NCBI GenBank assembly: GCA_001897615.1
Contig: MKTG01000060.1
Coordinates: forward strand, 13,321 to 47,405
DNA from: Burkholderiales bacterium 68-10
Lineage (GTDB): Bacteria; Pseudomonadota; Gammaproteobacteria; Burkholderiales; Burkholderiaceae_C
Length of the DNA: 34,085 bases
Direction of reading: 5' to 3'
Shown one piece after another: positions 9,559-17,076 of the stretch. The notes under the pieces were generated by a model. It made no database searches and had not been told where the DNA came from. It was given only the letters and a program-made list of their open reading frames with translations. Each line of letters begins with the position of its first letter. Within the stretch, counting starts at the first letter, position 1. The position numbers were made by a program, and so were the translations under genes.

Positions 9559-10034
9559 TGACCAGGGAACAAATATCCGCCCAGAGTGCCAGGCTTGCCG
9601 GCCGCCTGATCTGCCCAGATGGCCAACAGTTGCTGTCTGCGCTCGGGCGTGTTTGCAATCGGCTCGGATGTGCCGTCAGAAAATGTCCTGATCCCGTCGG
9701 CATCGACACGCGCGGGCTTTGGCGCGCCGCCTCCGCCGGCGCCCCACGTGCCCCACGTGCTGAAGTCGTTCACATGATGGCTCGGATTCAACATGTTGCC
9801 GCCGGTCGTCGCAAGGTTGGGATCGATGGCAGGACCCGAGTTCTTAAGTTCTGCGACGTTGTTCGATGGAAATACAGATTCTCTGCCGCCGGTTCCCCAG
9901 CTGGCAGATCCGCCGGTCTGGAACGGTGCGACGGCCGGCGCGTTCTGCGTGCTGGCGCTGCTGCGCCGCACCAGCAGCCACGCCAGCACGCCGGCGCCGG
10001 CCAGCATGATCAGCTGTTGTCGTTTCGGTGCCAT
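9555..10034 (-). CDS. Putative membrane-anchored virion protein (N-terminal TM)
   Basis: MAPKRQQLIMLAGAGVLAWLLVRRSS...; overlaps next gene by 4 bp. Confidence 0.65.
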   Translation of the reverse strand: MAPKRQQLIMLAGAGVLAWLLVRRSSASTQNAPAVAPFQTGGSASWGTGGRESVFPSNNVAELKNSGPAIDPNLATTGGNMLNPSHHVNDFSTWGTWGAGGGGAPKPARVDADGIRTFSDGTSEPIANTPERRQQLLAIWADQAAGKPGTLGGYLFPGQ

Positions 10035-10040
10035 GCGCGG

Positions 10041-10427
10041 TCAGCCCAGGTACTGCGCGAAGGCCCACGGGTCAACATTATTCGGCGGCGAGAACGCAAC
10101 CGCATCGTTTGCGCTGCTGGCGTACCAGGGTTTGCTGAAGTCGGGCGCTGGCGGGTTCTGAATCGGCCCGACAAACTCAGGGCTCCCTGGGATGTTCCCG
10201 CCCCGCGAGACGTACTCATAACCCGGGCCCGAATACTGGCCTCGCGACGCGCCGCCGAACATGCCCGCGATCCCGCCGGCGATGGCTTGCGCCCATCCGG
10301 CGGCGCTGTTGCCGCCCGGGCGCTGCGATGGCGCCAGCGTGCCCGACACGGGGCGGCGCTGCATCATCCAAAACGCGCCCAGGCCAATGACGCCAAGCAG
10401 AATGATTTTGTCGGTATCTTTGCTCAT
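10041..10427 (-). CDS. Putative membrane-anchored virion protein (N-terminal TM)
   Basis: MSKDTDKIILLGVIGLGAFWMMQRRP..., Gly/Pro/Ser-rich C-terminus. Confidence 0.65.
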   Translation of the reverse strand: MSKDTDKIILLGVIGLGAFWMMQRRPVSGTLAPSQRPGGNSAAGWAQAIAGGIAGMFGGASRGQYSGPGYEYVSRGGNIPGSPEFVGPIQNPPAPDFSKPWYASSANDAVAFSPPNNVDPWAFAQYLG

Positions 10428-10431
10428 GATT

Positions 10432-11136
10432 TCATAGCGTGATGGTGCCGCCAGCGTTGACGTAGGCGGCTTGCAGATAGGACATGCTGCGCATGCCCTG
10501 GCCTGAATAATTCGCGCCCGGAAGGGATGCCCACACCTTACGGACCTTGGTCACAGCATCGGTCAGCCTGCCGGATCGCACATCGGCCAGCGCTCCGCGC
10601 TCTCGGATCAGCTCGATGGCGGCTCGGTCCTGCGCGGCAGGCCCGAAGTCGGGCAGCTCGCTGCGCCCCAGCTTCGCCACCAGGGAATCCCAGGTCCGGG
10701 CCAGAATTTGATAGCGGCCTGCTGCCGTGCTGTAGGTGCGTCCGAACGGTACTCGGATGCGCGGATGGTCACGGAAGCTGTCAAAACTGCCGTATCCAAA
10801 GAGGGTGCGATACCCATCATCGGGCTGGCCGGCCGTGCCCTCGGCAGCGGCGATCATGTCCAGGAACGCCCGGGCATTGATGTCTCCCTGAGCTGGCGAT
10901 GATGTGTCTCTGCGGTAGGTGGTAGGGTTCAGAATCACAGCGGCAGAATCGAATGGATCAGGCATTTGCGACGGCTCTCCGCCCCAGCTCACCAGGTCAG
11001 CGAAGGCTGTCACCACGTCGCCGGGCGCCGGCAGATATTCGCCGCCGTCGCCGTCGCCAGCTGGCGCCATCTCGCGCGCCATCTCGCGCGCGATCAGCAC
11101 GGACACGGCGGCGGCGGCGATCAAATATGCATTCAC
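10432..11136 (-). CDS. Membrane-anchored lambda-R-type lytic transglycosylase/endolysin
   Basis: Hydrophobic N-terminus MNAYLIAAAAVSVLIARE; C-terminal FLDMIAAAEGT...DHPRIRVPFGRTYSTAAGRYQILARTWDSL...QDRAAIELIRERGAL matches the lambda R family pattern. Confidence 0.88.
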   Translation of the reverse strand: MNAYLIAAAAVSVLIAREMAREMAPAGDGDGGEYLPAPGDVVTAFADLVSWGGEPSQMPDPFDSAAVILNPTTYRRDTSSPAQGDINARAFLDMIAAAEGTAGQPDDGYRTLFGYGSFDSFRDHPRIRVPFGRTYSTAAGRYQILARTWDSLVAKLGRSELPDFGPAAQDRAAIELIRERGALADVRSGRLTDAVTKVRKVWASLPGANYSGQGMRSMSYLQAAYVNAGGTITL

Positions 11137-11468
11137 GGGGCGAACACCTCAAAATGGCATTCATCGATAAACGTGGTCACATACGATGAGCCTGATTTTG
11201 ACCAGGTTTTCAATTGAAAAGAACTTGCGGTTTTTCCGACAACCCGAACTTCATAATCAAAAAATTCGTCGTTTATCAGCTTGATCACATAATGATCTTT
11301 GGTTGGAAGCGCGACAGACAAATTGACTGTGAGTACCCCAGACGAATATGAGGTTGACGCGATCCCGGAGGACGCAATGATTGACCCGTCCCCTTTGGCC
11401 AGGCCCCACGCAACAGGCCGGAGTCCCTGCGGTCCATTCGATACAGCGCCTTGTGAAATCATCGTCAT
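11133..11468 (-). CDS. Hypothetical virion protein (beta-rich, possible vertex/spike component)
   Basis: 111 aa beta-rich protein in the structural operon; 4-bp coupling with downstream gene. Confidence 0.5.
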   Translation of the reverse strand: MTMISQGAVSNGPQGLRPVAWGLAKGDGSIIASSGIASTSYSSGVLTVNLSVALPTKDHYVIKLINDEFFDYEVRVVGKTASSFQLKTWSKSGSSYVTTFIDECHFEVFAP

Positions 11469-12037
11469 CAGCCCTCGACAGCCACGACGTTGGCATTACT
11501 CTCCACATCGCCGATTGCGTTGATCTGCTGCGTCGTGACCACGCCGGAACCCAGCTCGAACGCGCCGCCGGGTATGATCTTTACGCAGCCAGTCAGCGCA
11601 GCAGCCGCGCCGAAGTTGATGAAAACGGACGCACTCGGATGGTTGTTCTGGATAAGCAGGTATTCACGACTCGCGTTTGCGGCCACCAGTTGAGCACTGG
11701 CATTCGTCACGGTCTTTGCCGCAGACACAAAAGCCGCTGTCCTGGCCGGCACGGTGTCATTCACGGCCAGCACGCCGGACATTCCGTCGATGAAATTGCG
11801 ATCCCCGATCAGAACCTCGACCGTGTTCGGTGATGCCGTGCCGTTGATCAGTTCGAGATACTCGAACGGCGTGTTTTCCAGGCCCTGACCGGCCACCAGG
11901 CCAGAAAGCCGGCCCCAGGTTGACCGCACGGACACAATGCCGCTCGCCTGAAGAACCTTGAAGTATTCGCCGGCCACGCGAAGCACGTGCGTGCCGTTGG
12001 CCGGCAAGTTGATGCTGTAAATGTTGGTCGGTTTCAT
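11468..12037 (-). CDS. Candidate penton/vertex protein
   Basis: 189 aa, two beta-rich halves (FEYLELINGTASPNTVEVLIGDRNFIDG; REYLLIQNNHPSASVFINFGAAAA...PGGAFELG). Confidence 0.5.
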   Translation of the reverse strand: MKPTNIYSINLPANGTHVLRVAGEYFKVLQASGIVSVRSTWGRLSGLVAGQGLENTPFEYLELINGTASPNTVEVLIGDRNFIDGMSGVLAVNDTVPARTAAFVSAAKTVTNASAQLVAANASREYLLIQNNHPSASVFINFGAAAALTGCVKIIPGGAFELGSGVVTTQQINAIGDVESNANVVAVEG

Positions 12038-12546
12038 TTCTGCACTGCCATCAATGCCACGGCGCCCATTGCTGCCACGGCCAGCATGATCATGGTGTCG
12101 GTCTTTGCCCCGCGTCCCTTCGCATCCGCGTAGGCGGTCGCCACCATGTTGCCGGCGCCGGCGATTGCGTCATAAGCCTGACCGAACGTGCGCCCGCTCA
12201 GCGCGAAGGCGGCGCCAATCGTGTCGGCGTTGGAATCCAGCGCCATGCGCGCGGCCGCCAGCGTTGACTGTTGCGCGGCGATCGATGTAGACATCGCCGA
12301 TTCTGAAACGTTCGCCAGTGATTGAAGCGCGGCTCTCGTTGATGCGTTATTCGCGTTCAACGCCTCCGCTCCGAAGTCCAGCACGCGGCCGGTCACGTCG
12401 CGCCCGAAGCCCCAGGCGCCGCCGTCCAGCACGTTGGACACAATGGTGACGTTGGATTGCTCGGCACTGACGCCGCCCTGACCGATAACGCGGCGGTTGT
12501 CGGTCTGGTGCGCAGTGGTGTTGCTCTCGTTGCTGGTGTCAGACAT
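12034..12546 (-). CDS. Putative virion protein with C-terminal TM helix
   Basis: MSDTSNESNTTAHQ... soluble region then TDTMIMLAVAAMGAVALMAVQK at C-terminus; coupled to 11468-12037. Confidence 0.6.
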   Translation of the reverse strand: MSDTSNESNTTAHQTDNRRVIGQGGVSAEQSNVTIVSNVLDGGAWGFGRDVTGRVLDFGAEALNANNASTRAALQSLANVSESAMSTSIAAQQSTLAAARMALDSNADTIGAAFALSGRTFGQAYDAIAGAGNMVATAYADAKGRGAKTDTMIMLAVAAMGAVALMAVQK

Positions 12547-12928
12547 GGTTAACCTGGCCGACCATGACAACGCCAGTAGTGCGCCAGCCGGCGCGCATGC
12601 AGGCGCGCGCCACGTGGTCACGCCGCGTCATCATTGTCATGTAGTTGATGCCGTGCAGCATGGCGAATCGCCGCAGCGCATCCAGTGCCGGCGCGGATTC
12701 GATTCGTTCGCCGTCGCTCACCAGGCCCACCACGTCCAGGCGGTTGCCCAGCGGCAGCGCCACGCCCTTGACGGCCAGCAGCGCGCGCTGATCGCCGCGC
12801 CGGTATTCCAGCAGCGTGGAATCGCTCAGCACGCGCTCAGGCGTCACCAGCGGCGCCATGGGCGAAGCCTCAACGGATGGCGCGAACGCGGCCACGTGCT
12901 CGGGTGTCCAGTTGATGGCTTGCATCAT
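12539..12928 (-). CDS. Small protein with GNAT-acetyltransferase-like C-terminal pattern
   Basis: LDALRRFAMLHGINYMTMMTRRDHVARACMRAGWRTTGVVMVGQV; start at 12928 gives an ATGA overlap with the upstream gene. Confidence 0.5.
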   Translation of the reverse strand: MMQAINWTPEHVAAFAPSVEASPMAPLVTPERVLSDSTLLEYRRGDQRALLAVKGVALPLGNRLDVVGLVSDGERIESAPALDALRRFAMLHGINYMTMMTRRDHVARACMRAGWRTTGVVMVGQVNHV

Positions 12929-13152
12929 TTTTTGATCACCAGCCACGCCACCACGCCGGCGGCGATCAGCAGCCAGTTGACGCCACTCGCCGACGTTTGC
13001 AGGCTCGTGCCTGATCCGGCGAGGTTAACGTTCCAGTCACCGGCGCCGGATGCACCCCAGCTCGTACCACCGAAGTCCTGCGCCATGGTGGCCGGCGCGC
13101 CGATGCTCAGCGGCGGAAGGCTTGGCAGTCCCAGTGCGGCGAGCGGGTTCAC
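12925..13152 (-). CDS. 75-aa putative virion membrane protein (C-terminal TM)
   Basis: Gly/Ser-rich then SGVNWLLIAAGVVAWLVIKK. Confidence 0.6.
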   Translation of the reverse strand: MNPLAALGLPSLPPLSIGAPATMAQDFGGTSWGASGAGDWNVNLAGSGTSLQTSASGVNWLLIAAGVVAWLVIKK

Positions 13153-13427
13153 TTGCTCAGCACGAAGTAAGCGGCAGCGCCCAGCGCCATCAACACCATG
13201 GCGGGCGAGATGTACAGGCCACCGTTATTTGTGGTCGAGAACGGCCGGCCTTCCATGCCGACGCCGGTCGGCCCGATCACTTGATAGCGGCCGGGCACAT
13301 TAAAGGCGTAGGGGTCGGCGCCGTACAGGCTCTGATCGGCCGTCAGTGCGCCTTGCAGCGCGCCGACGAACATCCTGAACGGCCTCAGGTCATCCTGCGA
13401 GCGTGCGAATGCAACATCGTCGCCCAT
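13149..13427 (-). CDS. 92-aa putative virion membrane protein (C-terminal TM)
   Basis: ...GLYISPAMVLMALGAAAYFVLSK; overlaps next gene; directly downstream of the capsid gene. Confidence 0.6.
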   Translation of the reverse strand: MGDDVAFARSQDDLRPFRMFVGALQGALTADQSLYGADPYAFNVPGRYQVIGPTGVGMEGRPFSTTNNGGLYISPAMVLMALGAAAYFVLSK

Positions 13428-13429
13428 GA

Positions 13430-14269
13430 TCAGTAGGCCGCGATGGGAAGCAGCTCGTCAGTCTCGATGGTCACCGTTTCACCGGCACTGAAAGTGCCGT
13501 AGACCTGCGCGGATCGCACACCGGACACTGGCCGGGTGTCCCAGGTGCGTCCGGTCAGCTGGCCGTCCTGGCACGGATCGAAGACAAACAGGTTCGCCTG
13601 CGGAACGCGGCCGTTGTCCTTTTGCGCGGCCTCGTTCTGCGCCTTGGTCAGCTCGTGCTCGGTCACACCCTCGCGCATCGTCTTGATGGCGTTCATGTTG
13701 GCCGAGTAGATGAAAATGCGGCGGAAGTTTGAGCCTCCACCGGCGGGATCGATGTGCGGGATCGGAAGCGCGAACGTCCCGGCCGCACCGACAACCACCG
13801 TCGCAGCGTGGCGGCGCGCAATCAGCGGCCGGATGCCGGCCTCTGCCGGGTCATTCGTGGGCGGCGACACGTCAACGAAGCCGCCCAGAGTCGGCGCCGT
13901 CGCGCCGGAAATGGTCACCTCGATGCGCGCCGACGTCACGCCGCTTCCGGCGCTCAGGTCGATGCTGCCGACCTGCCGCGCGTTGACCGTCACGGCCTTG
14001 CGGTCCATAAAATCGATCTTGAGCTTTGTCGAGTCAGTTGCGCCACCGAGGAATGTATTCGATGCCACCAGGCGCGATCCGCTTGACTCCCATACGACCT
14101 TGCCATTCAGCTTCAGCTGGATCGACGTGATATGCGACGGCGTGAACGTGCCTCCGAGGTCGAGCGTGATTTTCTCGACCACCGTGCCGAGGAACTTGTT
14201 CATGTCGCCGACAGCCACACCGCTGGCAACCACGTTCGAAAACGGATCAAGGATGATCTGCTTATTCAT
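13430..14269 (-). CDS. Candidate double-jelly-roll major capsid protein (PM2 P2-like)
   Basis: 279 aa beta-rich protein; N-terminal VEKITLDLGGTFTPSHITSIQLKLNGKVVWESSG and later GVTSARIEVTI resemble my recall of PM2 P2; adjacent to packaging-type ATPase and TM genes. Confidence 0.75.
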   Translation of the reverse strand: MNKQIILDPFSNVVASGVAVGDMNKFLGTVVEKITLDLGGTFTPSHITSIQLKLNGKVVWESSGSRLVASNTFLGGATDSTKLKIDFMDRKAVTVNARQVGSIDLSAGSGVTSARIEVTISGATAPTLGGFVDVSPPTNDPAEAGIRPLIARRHAATVVVGAAGTFALPIPHIDPAGGGSNFRRIFIYSANMNAIKTMREGVTEHELTKAQNEAAQKDNGRVPQANLFVFDPCQDGQLTGRTWDTRPVSGVRSAQVYGTFSAGETVTIETDELLPIAAY

Positions 14270-14283
14270 GCTTTCCCCCGGGA

Positions 14284-14448
14284 TCAGGCCAGCGCGTCAG
14301 ACAGGTACGGAACCTGACGGCCGATGATCACGCCGGCGCAGCCCAGCGCCATGGCCTTGACCGCCGAATTGCTGGCGAACTTGTAACCGGCGTAGCAGAT
14401 ACCCAAGCCGATGGCCAGCTTGGTGAGTTGCGAAGTTGTGAGGTTCAT
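14284..14448 (-). CDS. 54-aa small membrane protein
   Basis: MNLTTSQLTKLAIGLGICYAGYKFASNSAVKAMALGCAGVIIGRQVPYLSDALA; two hydrophobic stretches; lies between ATPase and capsid genes. Confidence 0.6.
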   Translation of the reverse strand: MNLTTSQLTKLAIGLGICYAGYKFASNSAVKAMALGCAGVIIGRQVPYLSDALA

Positions 14449-14524
14449 TTGGATTTCGTTGATGGTTGAAGCGAACGGATGCCGCCACGTTGAACCAGGT
14501 CGGCGTTTATGCAAAATCAGCCGC

Positions 14525-15202
14525 CTATGCTGGCGCGCCTACGGTCGGTTTTCGAGGTCTGCGTTTTTTTTCAAAATCGAGCGTGCCACGTTGCACGCCC
14601 GCAACGCTGGCTTGCTTTTCGATCCATGCGAGGTCGGGCAGATTGGTGATTTCGGCCGGATCGATGCCCCACATCCTGGCGAACATGCGCGCGTCCTCGG
14701 CATAGGCCAGCCGGCCCGTGTGGATCACGTCGCAATTGCTCAGGAACGACTTGTCGACCTCGGTAGGCCGCTGGCCGGCGGCGATGATCGACAGCCATTT
14801 CGTCCCGCCGTCGTAGTCGCGCCCGACGTTCACGCATCGGCGCCACGCGGGCGGCGCTCGGTTGGCCCGGGTCACCTCGGGCAGCTCGTCAACAAACATC
14901 GTCAGGCAGCCGGCCGCCCACGCCACGCGACAAAACGCCTCGAACTGCTGGTGAACGTCGCGCCCTTGATCGACCAGCCACCTGGCGCGGAACGCCGGCC
15001 GGCCGCACGCGGACACGAAGGCGCGCCAATCGGCATAGGGCGTGCCCACGTCGCGCAGGCTCGCATCGTGCTTGAAGTCCCACACCATCAAGCGCGGCGG
15101 CGCCGCGCTCGCCAGCTGCTGCCGTATCCATGCCGTCTTTCCGGTGCCGCGCGCGCCGAACGCGGCCACCGTCAGCGCCTTAGCCGACACGGTAAACGCC
15201 AT
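14525..15202 (-). CDS. P-loop genome-packaging-type ATPase (FtsK/HerA-like superfamily)
   Basis: Walker A AAFGARGTGKTAW, Walker B CLTMFVDELPEV, downstream IIAAGQRPTEVDKSFLSNCDVI; only 225 aa, no TM. Confidence 0.82.
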   Translation of the reverse strand: MAFTVSAKALTVAAFGARGTGKTAWIRQQLASAAPPRLMVWDFKHDASLRDVGTPYADWRAFVSACGRPAFRARWLVDQGRDVHQQFEAFCRVAWAAGCLTMFVDELPEVTRANRAPPAWRRCVNVGRDYDGGTKWLSIIAAGQRPTEVDKSFLSNCDVIHTGRLAYAEDARMFARMWGIDPAEITNLPDLAWIEKQASVAGVQRGTLDFEKKRRPRKPTVGAPA

Positions 15203-15680
15203 CCGGCCCCGGTTGCGGTGCCGTGCTGGCCGGCGGCGGCGCGCCCTGCCGGTCGGGCGCCGGTTTCGGGCTCACGTCCTGCACGGTGCGTGCGTGCTTT
15301 TCGACCGCCGCCATGTAGCCCATGGCGAGCGGCATGCACGACACCCCAAGCACCACCAGCTCAGGGAAGCGGTCGGCCCACTCACTGACCTGGCCGGCGT
15401 AGCGCTTCATTACCGGTGGCAGCGCATCGGCCGGGCCGCGAAGCACCTCATCCGGCCATTCGTCGCGCAGCTCGGGCAGGCGGCGAGACAGCACGGTACG
15501 CATGGTGCGCAGGATGCCCAGCGCCAGCGCCGACACAGCGGCATCAAGATGCGCCGTGGCGGCGCCGTCGCCGGCCGAGTCGGTGTTCGGGTCCTGGCCG
15601 GGCATGCTGCCCGCGTCGCCGGCCGGGTCGAATTGCAACCCGGCCAGCTGTACCAGGTCGGGATTCATCGGCTCGGTCAT
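15180..15680 (-). CDS. Hypothetical prophage protein
   Basis: 166 aa, coupled on both sides; hydrophobic ELVVLGVSCMPLAMGYMAA segment possible TM. Confidence 0.55.
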   Translation of the reverse strand: MTEPMNPDLVQLAGLQFDPAGDAGSMPGQDPNTDSAGDGAATAHLDAAVSALALGILRTMRTVLSRRLPELRDEWPDEVLRGPADALPPVMKRYAGQVSEWADRFPELVVLGVSCMPLAMGYMAAVEKHARTVQDVSPKPAPDRQGAPPPASTAPQPGPDGVYRVG

Positions 15681-15964
15681 AGCGCCCCCAGGTTGAACGC
15701 GCCGCCGGCGGCGCGTTTCACGCGCTCGGGCAGCTTGCCGGGGTCGGGTGCCGGGTCGGCGGGCGGCGCGGCCGGATCATCGGCCGCGACTGGCACCATG
15801 CGCGCCAGCAGGCGCCGATGCGCGGCGCTGCCGGGTTTCGGTTGCTGGGTCATTTCGCACCGATGGCACGCCGCGTAGACCTTGCCGCCGGCAGTGCGGT
15901 AAACCGGTATGTCAGCCGCGCCGCACTCGCGCTCGGTGCATGCTGTGTGACCGATCAGCGCCAT
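15677..15964 (-). CDS. Small putative zinc-ribbon protein
   Basis: MALIGHTACTERECGAADIPVYRTAGGKVYAACHRCEMTQ... CxxxxC + CxxC pattern; start coupled to upstream stop. Confidence 0.55.
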   Translation of the reverse strand: MALIGHTACTERECGAADIPVYRTAGGKVYAACHRCEMTQQPKPGSAAHRRLLARMVPVAADDPAAPPADPAPDPGKLPERVKRAAGGAFNLGAL

Positions 15965-15965
15965 G

Positions 15966-16130
15966 TCACAGCGCCCGCAGGTCAGCCACGGCCACCAGCT
16001 CTGTAACGCCGGAATCCCAGGCCACGGCCACGCGGTAGGGGTCGTTCGCGTTCGTGCCGACCACCGTCCCGGCCTGGCCGGTGCGCGGGTCTTCCTCGGT
16101 CTGAAATACCACCTGCTGCCAAACACGCAT
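15966..16130 (-). CDS. 54-aa SH3-like small protein (below the ORF-track cutoff)
   Basis: MRVWQQVVFQTEEDPRTGQAGTVVGTNANDPYRVAVAWDSGVTELVAVADLRAL; first gene of the late operon; stop abuts 15964 start. Confidence 0.55.
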   Translation of the reverse strand: MRVWQQVVFQTEEDPRTGQAGTVVGTNANDPYRVAVAWDSGVTELVAVADLRAL

Positions 16131-16367
16131 TTCCGATCTCCTATGGATCGGCAGGATTGGCGCCCTGGCGCGATTCTATGGCCTGCCGCACCCTACCCCC
16201 ACAGGGTTCAAAAAAATCGGCTCCTGGCGCGTTCTGGTGAGTCCGTCGCGGCGCATCGCAATCCCCGATCACTGGTGACGGCTGTTTTGCAGCGCCTCGC
16301 CGGCGCGGCGCCGGTTTCGGCCCGGCGCGTCTGGCATGCCGCGCAGCAGGCATGCCCCGGGGCCATG

Positions 16368-16593
16368 CCCTGCCCCGCTTGCGGGGCCTGTTGATAAGTC
16401 GGTGAACAAGTCGGGGGATTTTCAGGCCCTACGCGCGCGTAGATAGAGAAAGAATTCCTCAGTGATACCCCTGCCCTATACCCTGCCCTAAATAGGCGAA
16501 ATGCTACGTTTATTGTAGCTGCCAGCGCAGTCTATATGCGGCCTCTAAGGCAGCTAGATTGATCGCGTACCCTGCCCTAAATCCTGCCCTCTA
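16368..16593. promoter_or_regulatory. Iteron-like / KOPS-like CCCTGCCC cluster with dyads; candidate replication origin or packaging/orienting region
   Basis: CCCTGCCC at 16368-16375, 16469-16476, 16481-16488, 16570-16577 and TCCTGCCC at 16582-16589, all one orientation; dyads gctac/gtagc (16503-16507/16515-16519) and tagctgcc/ggcagcta (16516-16523/16549-16556) between them. Confidence 0.5.
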
Positions 16594-16611
16594 GTTGCCC
16601 AGAAACGACGA

Positions 16612-16641
16612 CGCCCGCGAGGTTGTAAAGCCTCGCGGGCG
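16612..16641. terminator. Perfect 11-bp-stem hairpin cgcccgcgagg-N8-cctcgcgggcg
   Basis: Arms 16612-16622 and 16631-16641, just past the stop of the minus-strand 16659-17066 gene; no strong U tract, so terminator or origin hairpin. Confidence 0.55.
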
Positions 16642-16658
16642 TTGGTTGTGGGGTGCGT

Positions 16659-17066
16659 CTATGCGGTCTTCTTGGACTTCTTTCGGCTCGCCAGCCACAG
16701 GCGAAGCTGGCCCTGTTCGGCGTTGCGTTCATCGCGCCGAACCATGCCGGCGCTCACCAGTGATTCCAGCGCGTTGCGCAGCTGCTTGTACGTCGGCCCA
16801 GCGCGCCGCCGGCCGCGCTCGGGCTTCGGCGGGGTCATCAGGTCCATCAGGCGAGCGTAGGTGCCCAAAAAATGGCCATCGCTGTACTGCATCTGCACCA
16901 GCAGCAACAGGTACAGGTGAACCGACAGCGGGTCACGCAGCACGTGCAGCAGGGACACCAGCTCGGAGCCCTCCAAGCGCATGAAGTCAGGCAGTCGCAG
17001 CGCCGCAAGGCGCGGCTCCGCACCACCCGGAGCGCCTGCGGCCGGGCCGTATTCGTATCGAGCCAC
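16659..17066 (-). CDS. Winged-helix-like protein, candidate replication initiator (GTG start proposed)
   Basis: LPDFMRLEGSELVSLLHVLRDPLSVHLYLLLLVQMQYSDGHFLGTYARLMDLMTPP...TYKQLRNALESLVSAGMVRRDE...QLRLWLASRKK; next to iteron-like region. Confidence 0.55.
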   Translation of the reverse strand: MARYEYGPAAGAPGGAEPRLAALRLPDFMRLEGSELVSLLHVLRDPLSVHLYLLLLVQMQYSDGHFLGTYARLMDLMTPPKPERGRRRAGPTYKQLRNALESLVSAGMVRRDERNAEQGQLRLWLASRKKSKKTA

Positions 17067-17076
17067 CGGGCCCCGA

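Noticed and set aside
12497-13303. Plus-strand ORFs across the prophage structural operon
   Set aside because: Antisense to tightly overlapping minus-strand genes with TM/SD signals; no recognisable domains.
16372-16387. gccccgc-tt-gcggggc hairpin as a terminator
   Set aside because: No U tract on either strand and not immediately after a gene; left as possible origin structure only.
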